32,754 bases of DNA from a bacterium (GTDB lineage: Bacteria > Patescibacteriota > Saccharimonadia > Saccharimonadales > JAUPVS01): contig JAKOXV010000013.1 of assembly GCA_029780855.1 (NCBI GenBank), positions 92,873-125,626 on the forward strand. Reading direction: 5' to 3'. The position numbers and the translations under genes were made by a program. Under the pieces are notes generated by a model. The model was given only the letters and a program-made list of their open reading frames with translations, did no database searches and was not told the DNA's origin. Positions 1-10,207 of this stretch are shown here, piece after piece. Position 1 is the first letter of the stretch, and the number at the start of each line of letters is the position of its first letter.

Positions 1-147
1 ATTGCTGCAGATTTGGCAGCCCATTTTGGGGGAGGGGGACATCCATACGCGAGTGGCTTTAAAGTTACGGAATCTGTCCAGTTTGCTGAAATAAAGAATC
101 GGTGCATTCAAAAAGCTACAGAACTACTAAAATTAAAGCAATCGTAG
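1..147 (+). CDS. DHH/DHHA1-family phosphoesterase (NrnA/RecJ-like), C-terminal fragment
   Basis: Frame 1 reads IAADLAAHFGGGGHPYASGFKV...LKQS* with the DHHA1 motif GGGGHPYASGF; 5' end is outside the window. Confidence 0.8.
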   Translation: MAADLAAHFGGGGHPYASGFKVTESVQFAEIKNRCIQKATELLKLKQS

Positions 148-154
148 GAAAAGC

Positions 155-1567
155 ATGCGTCTATTTAACACATTGACTAAAAAGATCGAATCATTCATGC
201 CAATCAAGCCCGAACTTGTTCGCATATATAGTTGTGGACCAACCGTATATGATCATATTCATATTGGTAACTTGCGTTCTTTTATAGCAGCTGACACGCT
301 TCGAAGATCTTTAAGAGCAGCAGGATATAAAACAAAGCACGTCATGAATATAACGGATATTGATGACAAGATGATCGCTCGTAGTCATGAGCTCTATCCT
401 GATCTCACGCCTGAACAAGCACTTAAAAAGCTAGCACAAAAATACGAGACAGTATTTATGCACGACATGACAGCAATACACAATGAAGTAGAAGCATATG
501 AATTTGTGCACGCAACTGATCAAGAAACTATTAAGAGTATACAGCGATTAATTACGAAACTTTACGATGCCGAAATAGCATATATTGCAGATGATGGCGT
601 GTACTTTTCAATTGAAAAATATACTCAAGCCGGTAAGAAATACGGGCAACTACTTGATCTAACCAAACAAAACACCAGCAATGCTCGCATCCAAAATGAT
701 GAGTATGATAAAGATTCAATACATGACTTTGCACTTTGGAAAACTCGAAAAGACGAAGAGCCTGCTTGGGAGTTCTCTTTAGATGGGCATGAGCTCCTTG
801 GCAGACCAGGTTGGCATATTGAATGTTCAACCATGAGTACCGACGCACTGAACATGCCATTTGATATACACACGGGTGGAATAGATCTGATATTTCCGCA
901 TCATGAAAACGAAATAGCCCAAAGCACTGCGGCAACCAGTGAAAGCATTTACGCAACTTGTTTTGTGCACAATGAGCATCTCCTCGTTGAAGGAAAGAAA
1001 ATGAGTAAAAGTCTCAATAATTTTTTCACGCTGCGAGACATTGAAGAGAAAGGTTTTGAACCGCTATCATTCCGTATGCTCTGTCTTCAGGCGCATTACC
1101 GTAGTCAGCTTAACTTTTCATGGGAAACTCTCCAGGCAGCCCAAAATCGGCTACAGAATCTTAGAAATGTTGCCACGCTACGATGGCAAGCGCAAGAAAT
1201 GTCGAAAGACCCTATAGACCTTTCTGCAAGCCTTTCGGAAATACAGGCATCAATGTTAGATGATATAGATACGCCGAATGCTCTGGCAAAGCTTGGAGCA
1301 CTATGTAATGAGTTTGATAATCGGCTCGTTGCAACAAGTGAACTAGAATCGTTTACACACTTTATAACTGAAATTGATGCGCTGCTTGGCCTAGACTTGA
1401 TGCAACAAAAAGACATTACAAAAGATCAGAAAAGCCTTATTGCCCAAAGGGAGGCAGCAAGGCAGTCAAAAGATTGGGAAAGATCCGACACGTTGCGAAC
1501 CCAGCTACTTTCTGAAGGAATAGGAATTAGAGATACAGAAACAGGCACGGTTTGGTATCGTACCTAG
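155..1567 (+). CDS. cysS: Cysteinyl-tRNA synthetase
   Basis: 470 aa; HIGH-type motif (HIHIGN), KMSKS (GKKMSKSLNNF), GRPGWHIECS, FPHHENEIAQS. Confidence 0.98.
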   Translation: MRLFNTLTKKIESFMPIKPELVRIYSCGPTVYDHIHIGNLRSFIAADTLRRSLRAAGYKTKHVMNITDIDDKMIARSHELYPDLTPEQALKKLAQKYETVFMHDMTAIHNEVEAYEFVHATDQETIKSIQRLITKLYDAEIAYIADDGVYFSIEKYTQAGKKYGQLLDLTKQNTSNARIQNDEYDKDSIHDFALWKTRKDEEPAWEFSLDGHELLGRPGWHIECSTMSTDALNMPFDIHTGGIDLIFPHHENEIAQSTAATSESIYATCFVHNEHLLVEGKKMSKSLNNFFTLRDIEEKGFEPLSFRMLCLQAHYRSQLNFSWETLQAAQNRLQNLRNVATLRWQAQEMSKDPIDLSASLSEIQASMLDDIDTPNALAKLGALCNEFDNRLVATSELESFTHFITEIDALLGLDLMQQKDITKDQKSLIAQREAARQSKDWERSDTLRTQLLSEGIGIRDTETGTVWYRT

Positions 1568-1580
1568 CTACGACCTATGG

Positions 1581-2684
1581 TTATTCTTCAGTTTTGTTCG
1601 ATTTAGTAGAAGGAGCTACTTCTTCACCAATCTTATACTCAAGGAGAACTCTGATACAACCAGCCACTGGGATCGCTATGAATGCACCAAGCAACCCCCC
1701 AAAACCTGCTCCAATTAGCGCAGCAATAAACACTAGGAGAGGAGTTAACTGAGTTCCTTTTGACTGAATATGAGGAGTTAAGGTAGCATTTTCAATTTGC
1801 TGATACACAGGAAAGTATACTGCCATGATAATCGCCAGGGGAAGCGATACGAAGAGACAGGCAATTACGACAACGATTGCAGCAAGCGTATTACCAATCA
1901 GCGGAATAAGTCCAAATAGGAACACGATTCCGGCCATCGCAACGGCATTGATGCTTACATGTAAGATATGCGTTGCAATAATTAACGCTATCATGGCAAA
2001 AGTAGCAGCCACGAAAGCGATAAACACCTGGCCATTTATATACCCTGTAACCACTCTATACATCTTATGTACGAGTGCTTTGTAATCTTTTCTTTTTGCC
2101 TCTGGAGTAAACGACCAGAAAAGCTCCATCCATCGTGGACCCTCAACGAGCATCATAAAGGTTAACACCAGGATGGTAAGAACTGATATCACTACACCAC
2201 CGACTCTGCCTGCAATATCAAAAACCGTACTAGGAATATCACTTACCCGGGCACTGAGACTGTGACCTATCTCTTTCACCTGATCTTGAAGATTGTAACG
2301 CTGCACAATCCGACCAACTGGCGAAGTTTCATTCTGTAAATCATTAACTGTGGTAGGCAAGCTCTTCACAAATTTAACAGATTGGTTGACGAGCGGCGGA
2401 ACGACAATATACATGAAAAGTCCAAGCGCAATAATGACAATTAAATACGCCAAACCCGTTGCGAGTATTCTATTTTTTAGCCGAAATTGCTTTGAAAGCT
2501 GAGATACTGCGGGGTTTAAAGCCAGCGCTAGAAAAAATGAAATCCCAATAAGCTGTAATTGATAACTGATATTGCCAATAAACTTCATTACGATGACCGC
2601 AGCAAAAACAAGCGCGATTGCCCGAATAATTGCCTCGGTGGTTATGTTGACAGTAATGCCGCGTTTCATGCTTATTAGGCTCAT
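1581..2684 (-). CDS. AI-2E family transporter (PerM-like membrane protein)
   Basis: 367 aa multi-TM protein with family-typical C-terminal IPLIGNTLAAIVVV...GAGFGGLLGAFIAIPVAG segment. Confidence 0.88.
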   Translation of the reverse strand: MSLISMKRGITVNITTEAIIRAIALVFAAVIVMKFIGNISYQLQLIGISFFLALALNPAVSQLSKQFRLKNRILATGLAYLIVIIALGLFMYIVVPPLVNQSVKFVKSLPTTVNDLQNETSPVGRIVQRYNLQDQVKEIGHSLSARVSDIPSTVFDIAGRVGGVVISVLTILVLTFMMLVEGPRWMELFWSFTPEAKRKDYKALVHKMYRVVTGYINGQVFIAFVAATFAMIALIIATHILHVSINAVAMAGIVFLFGLIPLIGNTLAAIVVVIACLFVSLPLAIIMAVYFPVYQQIENATLTPHIQSKGTQLTPLLVFIAALIGAGFGGLLGAFIAIPVAGCIRVLLEYKIGEEVAPSTKSNKTEE

Positions 2685-2702
2685 AATATTACCCTTATAG
2701 TA

Positions 2703-3815
2703 TCATGTTTTATGTAGTAATTGCTTATACTTAGAGACTATTTTGGCGCCTATAATACTTACATCAAATTGTTCTACAAACTTTTGCTGGGCTTGGTGAA
2801 TAATTTCTCGATCCTGATTGCTAGAATAAAATCGCTCAAGTACCGCAACAAAATCTTGAATATTTGTAGGTTGGAATAACGTATGCTCAAAGGGATACAA
2901 CACACTGGAATAACCCGGATTATCACCGCCTATGACAACGCCTGCTCTTGCGGCCATTGCTTCTAGCAGAACGATCCCAAAGCTTTCACCGCTTTTGCTA
3001 GGAAATACTGCGAGGTCAGCAGAAGCAAGATAGTCAGCTTTCTCCTCTTCGCTAATGAACCCAGTAAAATCAGTATTTAAACCATGCCGTTCAGCATACG
3101 ATTTCAGAGTTTCGAGTTCGGAACCCTTGCCACAGATCACCAGCTTAATATTTTCATTCTGATGCTGTCCTTCAAACTGCCTAAAAGCTTGCAGTAGTTC
3201 CTTCGCGCCTTTTCTTTCTACCAGCCTTCCTAAGAAAACGATCGTAAAACAATTCTGGTACTGCGGTTTAGGTTTACCTGAACGGAAAGATGCTACATCA
3301 ATTACATTAGGCATGATCGTTGATTCTATACCGAGGGACGTGGCAAATAATTGCGCTGGCTTAGAAACACTAAAGATAGTATCAAATCTCAGTAAAGACG
3401 ATCTTGTCCACCAAGTTAGCACCCTAGTAGCAATCTTTTGAAACGATCCGTAGGGTAGTATGTGAAACGTTCCTACTATGGATGTACTACTTGGAGCGGC
3501 TTTTATTATTTTGGCTGCCAAGAATGGACTGTAGGGCATTTGAACGTGTAGTACGTCATACTTTTCCGAGGCCAGCAGCTGGCGGATCCTTTTTCGGGAA
3601 GCGGGTAGAGGCATCGTCATTTTATTTCCGTTGAAACGCACCGATATATTTTTAGCCAGACTATGAATGTTCTTTGCATTGTATGTTTTAGTCTCACCCA
3701 CGAGGAAGTGGACCTCGTGGCCTTGTATGGACATCCAGCTTCCCAATGATTTCACATACTGTTGTACGCCGTCCGTACTGTCCAGCGAATCGTCAAGAAC
3801 AAAGGCAATCTTCAT
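2703..3815 (-). CDS. Glycosyltransferase family 4 (PimA-like)
   Basis: GT-B signatures FLGRLVERKGAKELLQAF, FPSKSGESFGIVLLEAMA, GDNPGYSSVL. Confidence 0.9.
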   Translation of the reverse strand: MKIAFVLDDSLDSTDGVQQYVKSLGSWMSIQGHEVHFLVGETKTYNAKNIHSLAKNISVRFNGNKMTMPLPASRKRIRQLLASEKYDVLHVQMPYSPFLAAKIIKAAPSSTSIVGTFHILPYGSFQKIATRVLTWWTRSSLLRFDTIFSVSKPAQLFATSLGIESTIMPNVIDVASFRSGKPKPQYQNCFTIVFLGRLVERKGAKELLQAFRQFEGQHQNENIKLVICGKGSELETLKSYAERHGLNTDFTGFISEEEKADYLASADLAVFPSKSGESFGIVLLEAMAARAGVVIGGDNPGYSSVLYPFEHTLFQPTNIQDFVAVLERFYSSNQDREIIHQAQQKFVEQFDVSIIGAKIVSKYKQLLHKT

Positions 3816-3820
3816 GGAAG

Positions 3821-4951
3821 CTACTTTACTTTCGCGTTCTGCTTCATTAGGCGATCATACACCGCTTCATACATATCAACGACTTTGGCGTACTCATATT
3901 TTTTCACCGCCTGTTCGGCCCATTCATGCCACAGTCTTCTCAGATCCATATCTGTCAAAAGCAATTCTAATTGACGTGCAAAATGGCTGGTATCTTTAGG
4001 ATTAACCAAAGAAAGTGCGCCTCTGTCCGTAAGAACGGAAGAATAGCCCGGATTATCTCCAGCAAGCGTAATGACGCCTTTAGCCATAGCTTCTAGTAAG
4101 ACGATCCCAAAACTTTCCCCGTATGGTGCCGGTGAACAAAACAAATCTGCTTCATCAAATAGTGCTTGCTTTTCTGCTTCATCTACATAGCCAAGAAAAG
4201 AAACATTAGGGATATTCCTATTTTCAACTATGTTTTCCAACTTACTTCTGTCAGGCCCATCGCCCGCAATAATTAGGCGCGCCGCTGGAACATTCTGAAC
4301 AAATTCAGCAAACGCATCCACAAGGTACTTAACTCCCTTGCGTTTTTCTAAGCGTCCCACAAATAAGATCATTGGGCGCTCGTTCACGGCTACTGTCCCG
4401 GTCTTTTTGTATTTAGATAAATCAATGCCGTTCGGAATAATTTCGATTGGTTCATCGGTTATTGTTTTCACGTACATTGCCGCAGCATCAGAAACAGCAG
4501 TCAGAGCGTGGAGATTTTTCATAACCGATTTTGTATATGGAGTTATAACTTTTTCTATTGTTTTACTCATGACCGTTTCGGGAAGTTTGGCATGAAAAGT
4601 AGCGATATTGAGCGCACTAGAGTTCATCAGTACCTGCCGACTCATAATAGGAACCCATGGCTCATGGAAATGCAAAATATCAAATTGTTGCGCCTCTAAA
4701 GTTTCCCGGAGACTATTTACGTCAAGATGTACAGATACCTGCGCAGTTGTATGAAAGGGTGATTTAAAATCGGCAGAAGTGCCAATAAAGATAACGCCGT
4801 TATTCTTGACTTCTTTTGCACCGCGCGGGAGTGGCGTAACAATCTTTACGTCATGACCTCTAGCAATAAGCTCTTCTTGCATCGCAAGAACGCACTCCTG
4901 GACGCCTCCGCCCCTAAATATGTCGTACGGACAAACTAGACCGATCTTCAT
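3821..4951 (-). CDS. Glycosyltransferase family 4 (PimA-like), tandem paralogue of the neighbouring GT4
   Basis: FRGGGVQECV, FVGRLEKRKGVKYLVDAF, PYGESFGIVLLEAMA, GDNPGYSSVL. Confidence 0.92.
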   Translation of the reverse strand: MKIGLVCPYDIFRGGGVQECVLAMQEELIARGHDVKIVTPLPRGAKEVKNNGVIFIGTSADFKSPFHTTAQVSVHLDVNSLRETLEAQQFDILHFHEPWVPIMSRQVLMNSSALNIATFHAKLPETVMSKTIEKVITPYTKSVMKNLHALTAVSDAAAMYVKTITDEPIEIIPNGIDLSKYKKTGTVAVNERPMILFVGRLEKRKGVKYLVDAFAEFVQNVPAARLIIAGDGPDRSKLENIVENRNIPNVSFLGYVDEAEKQALFDEADLFCSPAPYGESFGIVLLEAMAKGVITLAGDNPGYSSVLTDRGALSLVNPKDTSHFARQLELLLTDMDLRRLWHEWAEQAVKKYEYAKVVDMYEAVYDRLMKQNAKVK

Positions 4952-4984
4952 AGTTATATGTAGTATAGCAAAACAACGTTATGC

Positions 4985-5914
4985 TTACTGCTTTTCGAGT
5001 ACTTTTCTAATTTTTCTTGGGAAAAGTGGAGCGGCTGTCTTAACATCCGCAATGACACTAGGCGCATGGCTGTCCATTTTTGATTTTGCTTCCTGAAAAT
5101 CGCTAAAAATAACCCGCATATGTTGTTCTACACTATTATTATCAAAATACTGATCAGCCTTAACCGAAACGTGCCAAACAGGTAAATCAACCTGCTTTGT
5201 GCAGTTATTTAGCGAAAGAAAATCTACCGTTGTAAAGAAATAGGTTCGCATTTCATTGCAATGCCACAAATACACTTCAAAGTTCATAAGTTCTTTGTGT
5301 TCGTCTTTAGCTTTATTTTCAAATTTTGATTTGGCATTATGCATGCGACTGTAAACTAATCTGAGCAATATTGGGTTCAAAAACACGCTTTTGAAGAATA
5401 GAGACGGTAAACGGTGCGCAAAAAATGCCGAACCATATTTATAAAAGAAAAAACGAGGCTTAGAAAACGTGAAATCTTCATGATGGGCAAATCCAACCAC
5501 ACTTACAAGTAAGTCAACTTTTTTAGCGATATCAGGATAGCGCTGGAGCATTCTGGTTACCACCACAAAGCCGTATGAGAGCCCGGCAATCGTCACCCGG
5601 CGATTTTTATAGCGCAGTTTAATAAAGGCTGCTAAATAGTCGGCCATGTTATCGATGGTGGGTTTTTCGCCAATTTTATAAAAGCTATCCATGCCACCAA
5701 AACCAGGGAGATCCGGTACGGTAACGCCGCCATATTGATTAAGATCTTGTATGACACCCCACCAGCGTTCTAGGCTTGAATGATGTCCATAGATAAAAAG
5801 AATCTCACGTTTCTTATTTTTGGGTGGAGGCATGCGGAGCATTCGGCCCTTAAGACCATTCATATTTAGCGGATAGATGTAGTCCGCTGGCTTTTTTTGA
5901 GTTTTCTTTGTCAT
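4985..5914 (-). CDS. Alpha/beta hydrolase fold protein
   Basis: Nucleophile elbow GLSYGF (GxSxG), FIYGHHSS near the N-terminus, late DSHAPS candidate catalytic His. Confidence 0.8.
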   Translation of the reverse strand: MTKKTQKKPADYIYPLNMNGLKGRMLRMPPPKNKKREILFIYGHHSSLERWWGVIQDLNQYGGVTVPDLPGFGGMDSFYKIGEKPTIDNMADYLAAFIKLRYKNRRVTIAGLSYGFVVVTRMLQRYPDIAKKVDLLVSVVGFAHHEDFTFSKPRFFFYKYGSAFFAHRLPSLFFKSVFLNPILLRLVYSRMHNAKSKFENKAKDEHKELMNFEVYLWHCNEMRTYFFTTVDFLSLNNCTKQVDLPVWHVSVKADQYFDNNSVEQHMRVIFSDFQEAKSKMDSHAPSVIADVKTAAPLFPRKIRKVLEKQ

Positions 5915-5991
5915 CGTTGATACTAACTTTAATAGATATTTGACCTCTGGGCAAGCAAAAGTGCTTTGATACGTGCGGTATAATACGACAT

Positions 5992-6789
5992 ATGAAAATT
6001 AATAAACACAACACCAAACTGCTTGGTGTCCTAACACTACTGGTACTAATTGGTGGAATAATAGCCTGGCAGATATTACATTACGAGTCTCAAAAAGATA
6101 AAAATGATACCCCCATGGATATTTCGAAAAGCCAGAGCCAAAGCGATACTGATTTCAAACCAAGCAAAAGTAGCTTTAATAAGGAGCAATACTCAATTTC
6201 TGACCCAACGAGTATTTGGGTTATCGTAAATAAACAACGCACCCTGGATCCTGCAGATTATGCACCAAATGACTTAGTAATACCGAGCATCCCTCTCAGG
6301 TCAGGCAGGGGTAGCTCTGAAATGTTGCTTAGAGATGTAACTGCAAAATCTCTGGAACAAATGGCATCAGCCGCATCATCTGAAGGTATCAATCTTATGC
6401 TAGCCAGTGGCTACCGATCATACGCCCTGCAAGTTGCTGTCTATGGCAATGAGGTAAAGACCTACGGTCAGGCTCAGGCAGATGCGGAAAGCGCTCGTCC
6501 CGGTCACAGCGAACACCAAACCGGCTTTGCGGCCGATCTTGAACCCTCATCCAGAGAATGTGAAGTTGCTGCATGCTTTGCCAATACCAAAGAAGGGAAG
6601 TGGTTAGCTGAAAATTCCTACAAATACGGATTTGTTATTAGATACCCACAGAACAAGCAACAAATTACCGGTTATATCTATGAACCATGGCACGTGCGAT
6701 ACGTGGGAATTGAACTAGCGAAGCAAATACATGAAACTGGCCTGACGTTAGAGCAGTTTTTTGGATTGCCAGATGCTCCACAGTACTAG
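5992..6789 (+). CDS. M15-family D-alanyl-D-alanine carboxypeptidase (VanY-like), membrane anchored
   Basis: N-terminal TM helix; GYRSYALQ, SEHQTGFAADL (SxHxxGxAxD) and EPWHVRYVG metal-ligand motifs. Confidence 0.93.
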   Translation: MKINKHNTKLLGVLTLLVLIGGIIAWQILHYESQKDKNDTPMDISKSQSQSDTDFKPSKSSFNKEQYSISDPTSIWVIVNKQRTLDPADYAPNDLVIPSIPLRSGRGSSEMLLRDVTAKSLEQMASAASSEGINLMLASGYRSYALQVAVYGNEVKTYGQAQADAESARPGHSEHQTGFAADLEPSSRECEVAACFANTKEGKWLAENSYKYGFVIRYPQNKQQITGYIYEPWHVRYVGIELAKQIHETGLTLEQFFGLPDAPQY

Positions 6790-8045
6790 CGCCGCATAAT
6801 ACGCCACTGCCATGTAGGGCTGCTTATAGCTGAGCGCAGTTTCAAGTTTACCGTTTTAGATTCAAGTTTTGTTGTTGCTTTCAGTGTACCAACAATTTTT
6901 CCGGCTGGCTGATCAGGCCATAGCGGCGAAAGAGGATACACAAGACTGGGCATCTTACCCCTCCAGCCCCATATCGTCAGATCTTGATCAGCAAGCACAT
7001 CAACTGAAGCAGACCACGGTACCTGATATTTTGCTATAACCTGATCCTTTTTTACGACAGTAATAGGACCAAACCCAGCAAAAGCGCTCTGTAACAACGC
7101 TGGAGCACTATCTATAGCCCGGTAAAGGTTCTGCGCGCCCATTATGGCGCCAATTAATGTTACCGAGGAACCATTGGCTAGCGTTCGTTCTGCCGCAAAA
7201 AGATAACAGCCACCCGCTTCCTCGGTATTTCCTGTTTTTATCCCTATAATATCGTGCCGTCCCAAAAGGTAGTTAACATTGTAGACCGTACCAACCACCG
7301 GCAAATCTGCAGACCGTTGCGATACAATCTCTTTTATTACTGGATTCTGCATAGCCGCCTGGCCTAAATACACCAGATCAGTAGGAGTACTGACAGTAGC
7401 AGGATTATATCCACTCGCATCGCCTGCAAATTTGGTTTGCGTCATTCCATAGGTTCCAGCCATATGATTTGCAAAAGTAAAATAGTCTTCAAGACTTCCG
7501 TAAGCCCACTCAGCTAACATATCGGCAATATTGTTGGCAGATGGCAACAGGATCGCCTGGAGGGCTTGATACTCGGTTATTTGTTCGCCTTCCTGTACCG
7601 GTATGACGGACCCGTCCTTGGCTACATAGTCGTTATATCTTTGCACGTCTTTGGCGGTGATTGTTATGATGGGTCCCTGTTCGTGTAATTGCAAAGGGTG
7701 TTGTTTAAGTACTGAAAGCGCAACCATGATTTTTGCAACACTCGCTGTCGGCACGGGCTTTTCATGGCCGGTTGACGCCAGAATGCCTCCGTTTAGTGTA
7801 CCGACTGCTGCTTGTGCGTTTGCTGGCCAAGATAGCACTACTTCCTGAGGCGCTTGAGCAGACAAACTATTGGTAGGATCTGCTGCAGGAAGCTGACGAG
7901 CGTACGCTAAGTAGCCAACCGGGACCGTTAAGAGTACCGCTAGTACCAAAACACTCGTAATGCGGGCAAGCGTCCGTTTGAAGTGCTTTGTATGAACATG
8001 TCTCCGGTTTTTACTCCGGAAATCTTTCGGTTCTCGGATATTCAT
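6786..8045 (-). CDS. S11-family serine D-alanyl-D-alanine carboxypeptidase (DacA/PBP5-like)
   Basis: SxxK (ASVAKIMVAL), SxN (PSANNIADML), KTG (GIKTGNTEEAGGC); N-terminal TM/signal anchor. Confidence 0.93.
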   Translation of the reverse strand: MNIREPKDFRSKNRRHVHTKHFKRTLARITSVLVLAVLLTVPVGYLAYARQLPAADPTNSLSAQAPQEVVLSWPANAQAAVGTLNGGILASTGHEKPVPTASVAKIMVALSVLKQHPLQLHEQGPIITITAKDVQRYNDYVAKDGSVIPVQEGEQITEYQALQAILLPSANNIADMLAEWAYGSLEDYFTFANHMAGTYGMTQTKFAGDASGYNPATVSTPTDLVYLGQAAMQNPVIKEIVSQRSADLPVVGTVYNVNYLLGRHDIIGIKTGNTEEAGGCYLFAAERTLANGSSVTLIGAIMGAQNLYRAIDSAPALLQSAFAGFGPITVVKKDQVIAKYQVPWSASVDVLADQDLTIWGWRGKMPSLVYPLSPLWPDQPAGKIVGTLKATTKLESKTVNLKLRSAISSPTWQWRIMRR

Positions 8046-8071
8046 CTTATGCTTAAGTATACCAAGCTTAC

Positions 8072-8100
8072 TTGAGAATTACTCCGTTTTCGGTTAAAAT
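8072..8100 (+). promoter_or_regulatory. Sigma70-type promoter of the tRNA-Gln gene
   Basis: TTGAGA (8072-8077), 17-nt spacer, TAAAAT (8095-8100), about 19 nt upstream of the tRNA. Confidence 0.6.
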
Positions 8101-8118
8101 CCATCTGTTACTTAGTAT

Positions 8119-8193
8119 TGGGACGTGGCCAAGTGGTAAGGCACCGGGTTTTGGTCCCGGCATTCGGGGGTTCGAATCCCTCCGTCCCAGCCA
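8119..8193 (+). tRNA. tRNA-Gln (anticodon TTG), CCA encoded
   Basis: Cloverleaf: TGGGACG/CGTCCCA acceptor, GCC/GGC D stem, CCGGG-TTTTGGT-CCCGG anticodon arm, GGGGG-TTCGAAT-CCCTC T arm, discriminator G then CCA. Confidence 0.95.
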
Positions 8194-8230
8194 AAATATA
8201 TTCAGAACAGCTCTAAACGCATACGAAAAC

Positions 8231-8812
8231 TTAGATAACTTCTACTGAAACGGCCGGTTCAAGTGTCCTGGGATTGATTACATAAACGAGATAATTTTGT
8301 AGATTAGAATTTACTATTCTGCGTAACAACTTTGGCTGAAGCACCAAAATATTCTTATCCACCAACAGCTCTTTTATGATGCCTTCGATATATTGTTTTT
8401 TTACTGCATTTGTACGGTACCCATGAGTGCTGTCGAACCATAAGAAATCAAATGGATTAAAGTCAGAACCGGTATTTCTTATTCGTACTTTCTTTCCGAC
8501 AAACAGTTTGTTATTAACCACCATAAGTTCTGAGCGCTGCGTTGTACTCAATGTTTTTAACTGCGCTGCTTGTACTTTTTTTACATGCGCATCTAGACTA
8601 ACTTTCGCTACCCGCGCTCCAATTTCATCGTCAAAACTTGCCGGGTTCAGATAGCCACCGCTCTGTATAGCGACCAATTGATTCATAAGATCCGATTCAG
8701 AAACCGCAGCTTCTGTTTCCGCATACTCGCTCATGGCTCGGGATAAGAAAATCGTCTGATAGTCGACTACCAGCTGTTGACCGGTGCTATGCGAGTGTCT
8801 AGCGTTATCCAT
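8231..8812 (-). CDS. Uncharacterised protein
   Basis: 193 aa intact ORF with no motif I recognise; fills the tRNA-rhodanese interval. Confidence 0.75.
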   Translation of the reverse strand: MDNARHSHSTGQQLVVDYQTIFLSRAMSEYAETEAAVSESDLMNQLVAIQSGGYLNPASFDDEIGARVAKVSLDAHVKKVQAAQLKTLSTTQRSELMVVNNKLFVGKKVRIRNTGSDFNPFDFLWFDSTHGYRTNAVKKQYIEGIIKELLVDKNILVLQPKLLRRIVNSNLQNYLVYVINPRTLEPAVSVEVI

Positions 8813-8902
8813 ATCTTAGTATCCCTAATTACTTTTCATATCATGAATATAGTCATTATATCGTAGGCAGGAAGTATAGCTTATTCTTCTTATTGTAAAT
8901 TG

Positions 8903-8930
8903 TTGACATTAGCAACTTTAAGCTTATACT
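8903..8930 (+). promoter_or_regulatory. Sigma70-type promoter of the rhodanese gene
   Basis: TTGACA (8903-8908), 16-nt spacer, TATACT (8925-8930); expected start only about 3 nt before the ATG at 8940. Confidence 0.75.
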
Positions 8931-8939
8931 TACATACAT

Positions 8940-9200
8940 ATGAAGACACTTATTATCGACGTTCGAGAACCAAATGAATTTAATGCCGGACATGTATCGG
9001 GAGCGATCAACATGCCTCCGTCAGAAATTATGGCCGGCGCAAAACAACTAGCCAATACACCAAAGGATACCCAAATAATTCTGTACTGCCTAAGTGGCAG
9101 TAGGTCGAATGTGGCAATGAATATTCTTCGCGGGATGGGATATACCCGGCTTATAAACGGCATAAATAAAGAGCGCGTAGAAGCGGCTCTACGTAAATAA
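8940..9200 (+). CDS. Rhodanese-like domain protein (single domain)
   Basis: IIDVREPNEFNAGHVSGAINMP, active-site loop CLSGSRS, GYTRLINGI. Confidence 0.92.
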   Translation: MKTLIIDVREPNEFNAGHVSGAINMPPSEIMAGAKQLANTPKDTQIILYCLSGSRSNVAMNILRGMGYTRLINGINKERVEAALRK

Positions 9201-9264
9201 TCGACCTGAAGCAAAATCCTATCTATTCCGGTATACTATGACGTATAAGGTCTGAGGAGACAAC

Positions 9265-10206
9265 GTGAAGGTTATTATTCAGGTACCGTGTTTTAACGAA
9301 GAAAAAACACTTCCACTAGTTTTTGAAAAAATGCCAAAATCAATTCCTGGTGTAGATATTCTCGAGTATCAGATTATTGATGATGGTTCTACTGACAAAA
9401 CCGTCGAGGTGGCTAAAAAACTTGGCGTTCACCATATAATTAGTCGACCTTGGCAGGGCCTAGGAAGATCGTTCCATGATGGCGTAAATAACGCGCTTAG
9501 CTTAGGTGCTGACATAGTTGTTAATACTGATGGTGATAATCAATACCCAAGTGAACGAATCGCCGACCTAGTGCAACCAATTATTCGCAGAGAAGCAGAT
9601 ATTGTAATAGGAGACCGACAAACCCAAACAATTGAACATTTTTCACCCCTGAAGAAAAAACTCCAAAAAATCGGCAGTAGTATCGTTAATGTAGCAGCCA
9701 ACACACAGATCCCAGACGCTGCCAGCGGTTTCAGGGCTTATTCACGCCATTCACTCCTGCAACTAAATACCATAACCCGCTTTAGCTATTGCATGGAAAC
9801 TATTATCCAAGCCGGTAATAAACAGCTCGCCATCCAGAGCATTCCGATCAAAACTAACCGCAAAACTCGTGAATCACGCTTATTCAAGAATATGTGGGAA
9901 CATATCGGGAAATCTTCTATGGCAATTATTCGGGCATACATTATGTACCGTCCTTATGTAATTTTTGCTTCCCTTAGCTTATTTTTTGCGGTTCTGGGTA
10001 TAATTCCGTTCTTACGCTACGTATATTTTGCACTACAACATGAACAAGGTGCCCATCTACAGTCGCTACTATTAGGATCGGTACTTCTAATTGCATCCTT
10101 CTTATCAATGATGCTTGGCGTGTTAGCAGACCTCACTCGCACCAACCGGATTTTGATCGAGAACTCTCTAGAACATCTGAAAGAAATTAGGTTCGATAAA
10201 AAGTAA
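9265..10206 (+). CDS. Glycosyltransferase family 2 (dolichyl-phosphate mannosyltransferase-like) with C-terminal TM helices; GTG start
   Basis: VPCFNEEKTLP, IIDDGSTDKT, NTDGDNQYP; upstream SD GAGGAGA. Confidence 0.92.
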   Translation: MKVIIQVPCFNEEKTLPLVFEKMPKSIPGVDILEYQIIDDGSTDKTVEVAKKLGVHHIISRPWQGLGRSFHDGVNNALSLGADIVVNTDGDNQYPSERIADLVQPIIRREADIVIGDRQTQTIEHFSPLKKKLQKIGSSIVNVAANTQIPDAASGFRAYSRHSLLQLNTITRFSYCMETIIQAGNKQLAIQSIPIKTNRKTRESRLFKNMWEHIGKSSMAIIRAYIMYRPYVIFASLSLFFAVLGIIPFLRYVYFALQHEQGAHLQSLLLGSVLLIASFLSMMLGVLADLTRTNRILIENSLEHLKEIRFDKK

Positions 10207-10207
10207 C

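Noticed and set aside
552-1416. Minus-strand ORFs (134, 82 and 103 aa) inside cysS
   Set aside because: Fully antisense to a well-supported essential gene, no recognisable motifs and no promoter/SD support; likely shadow ORFs.
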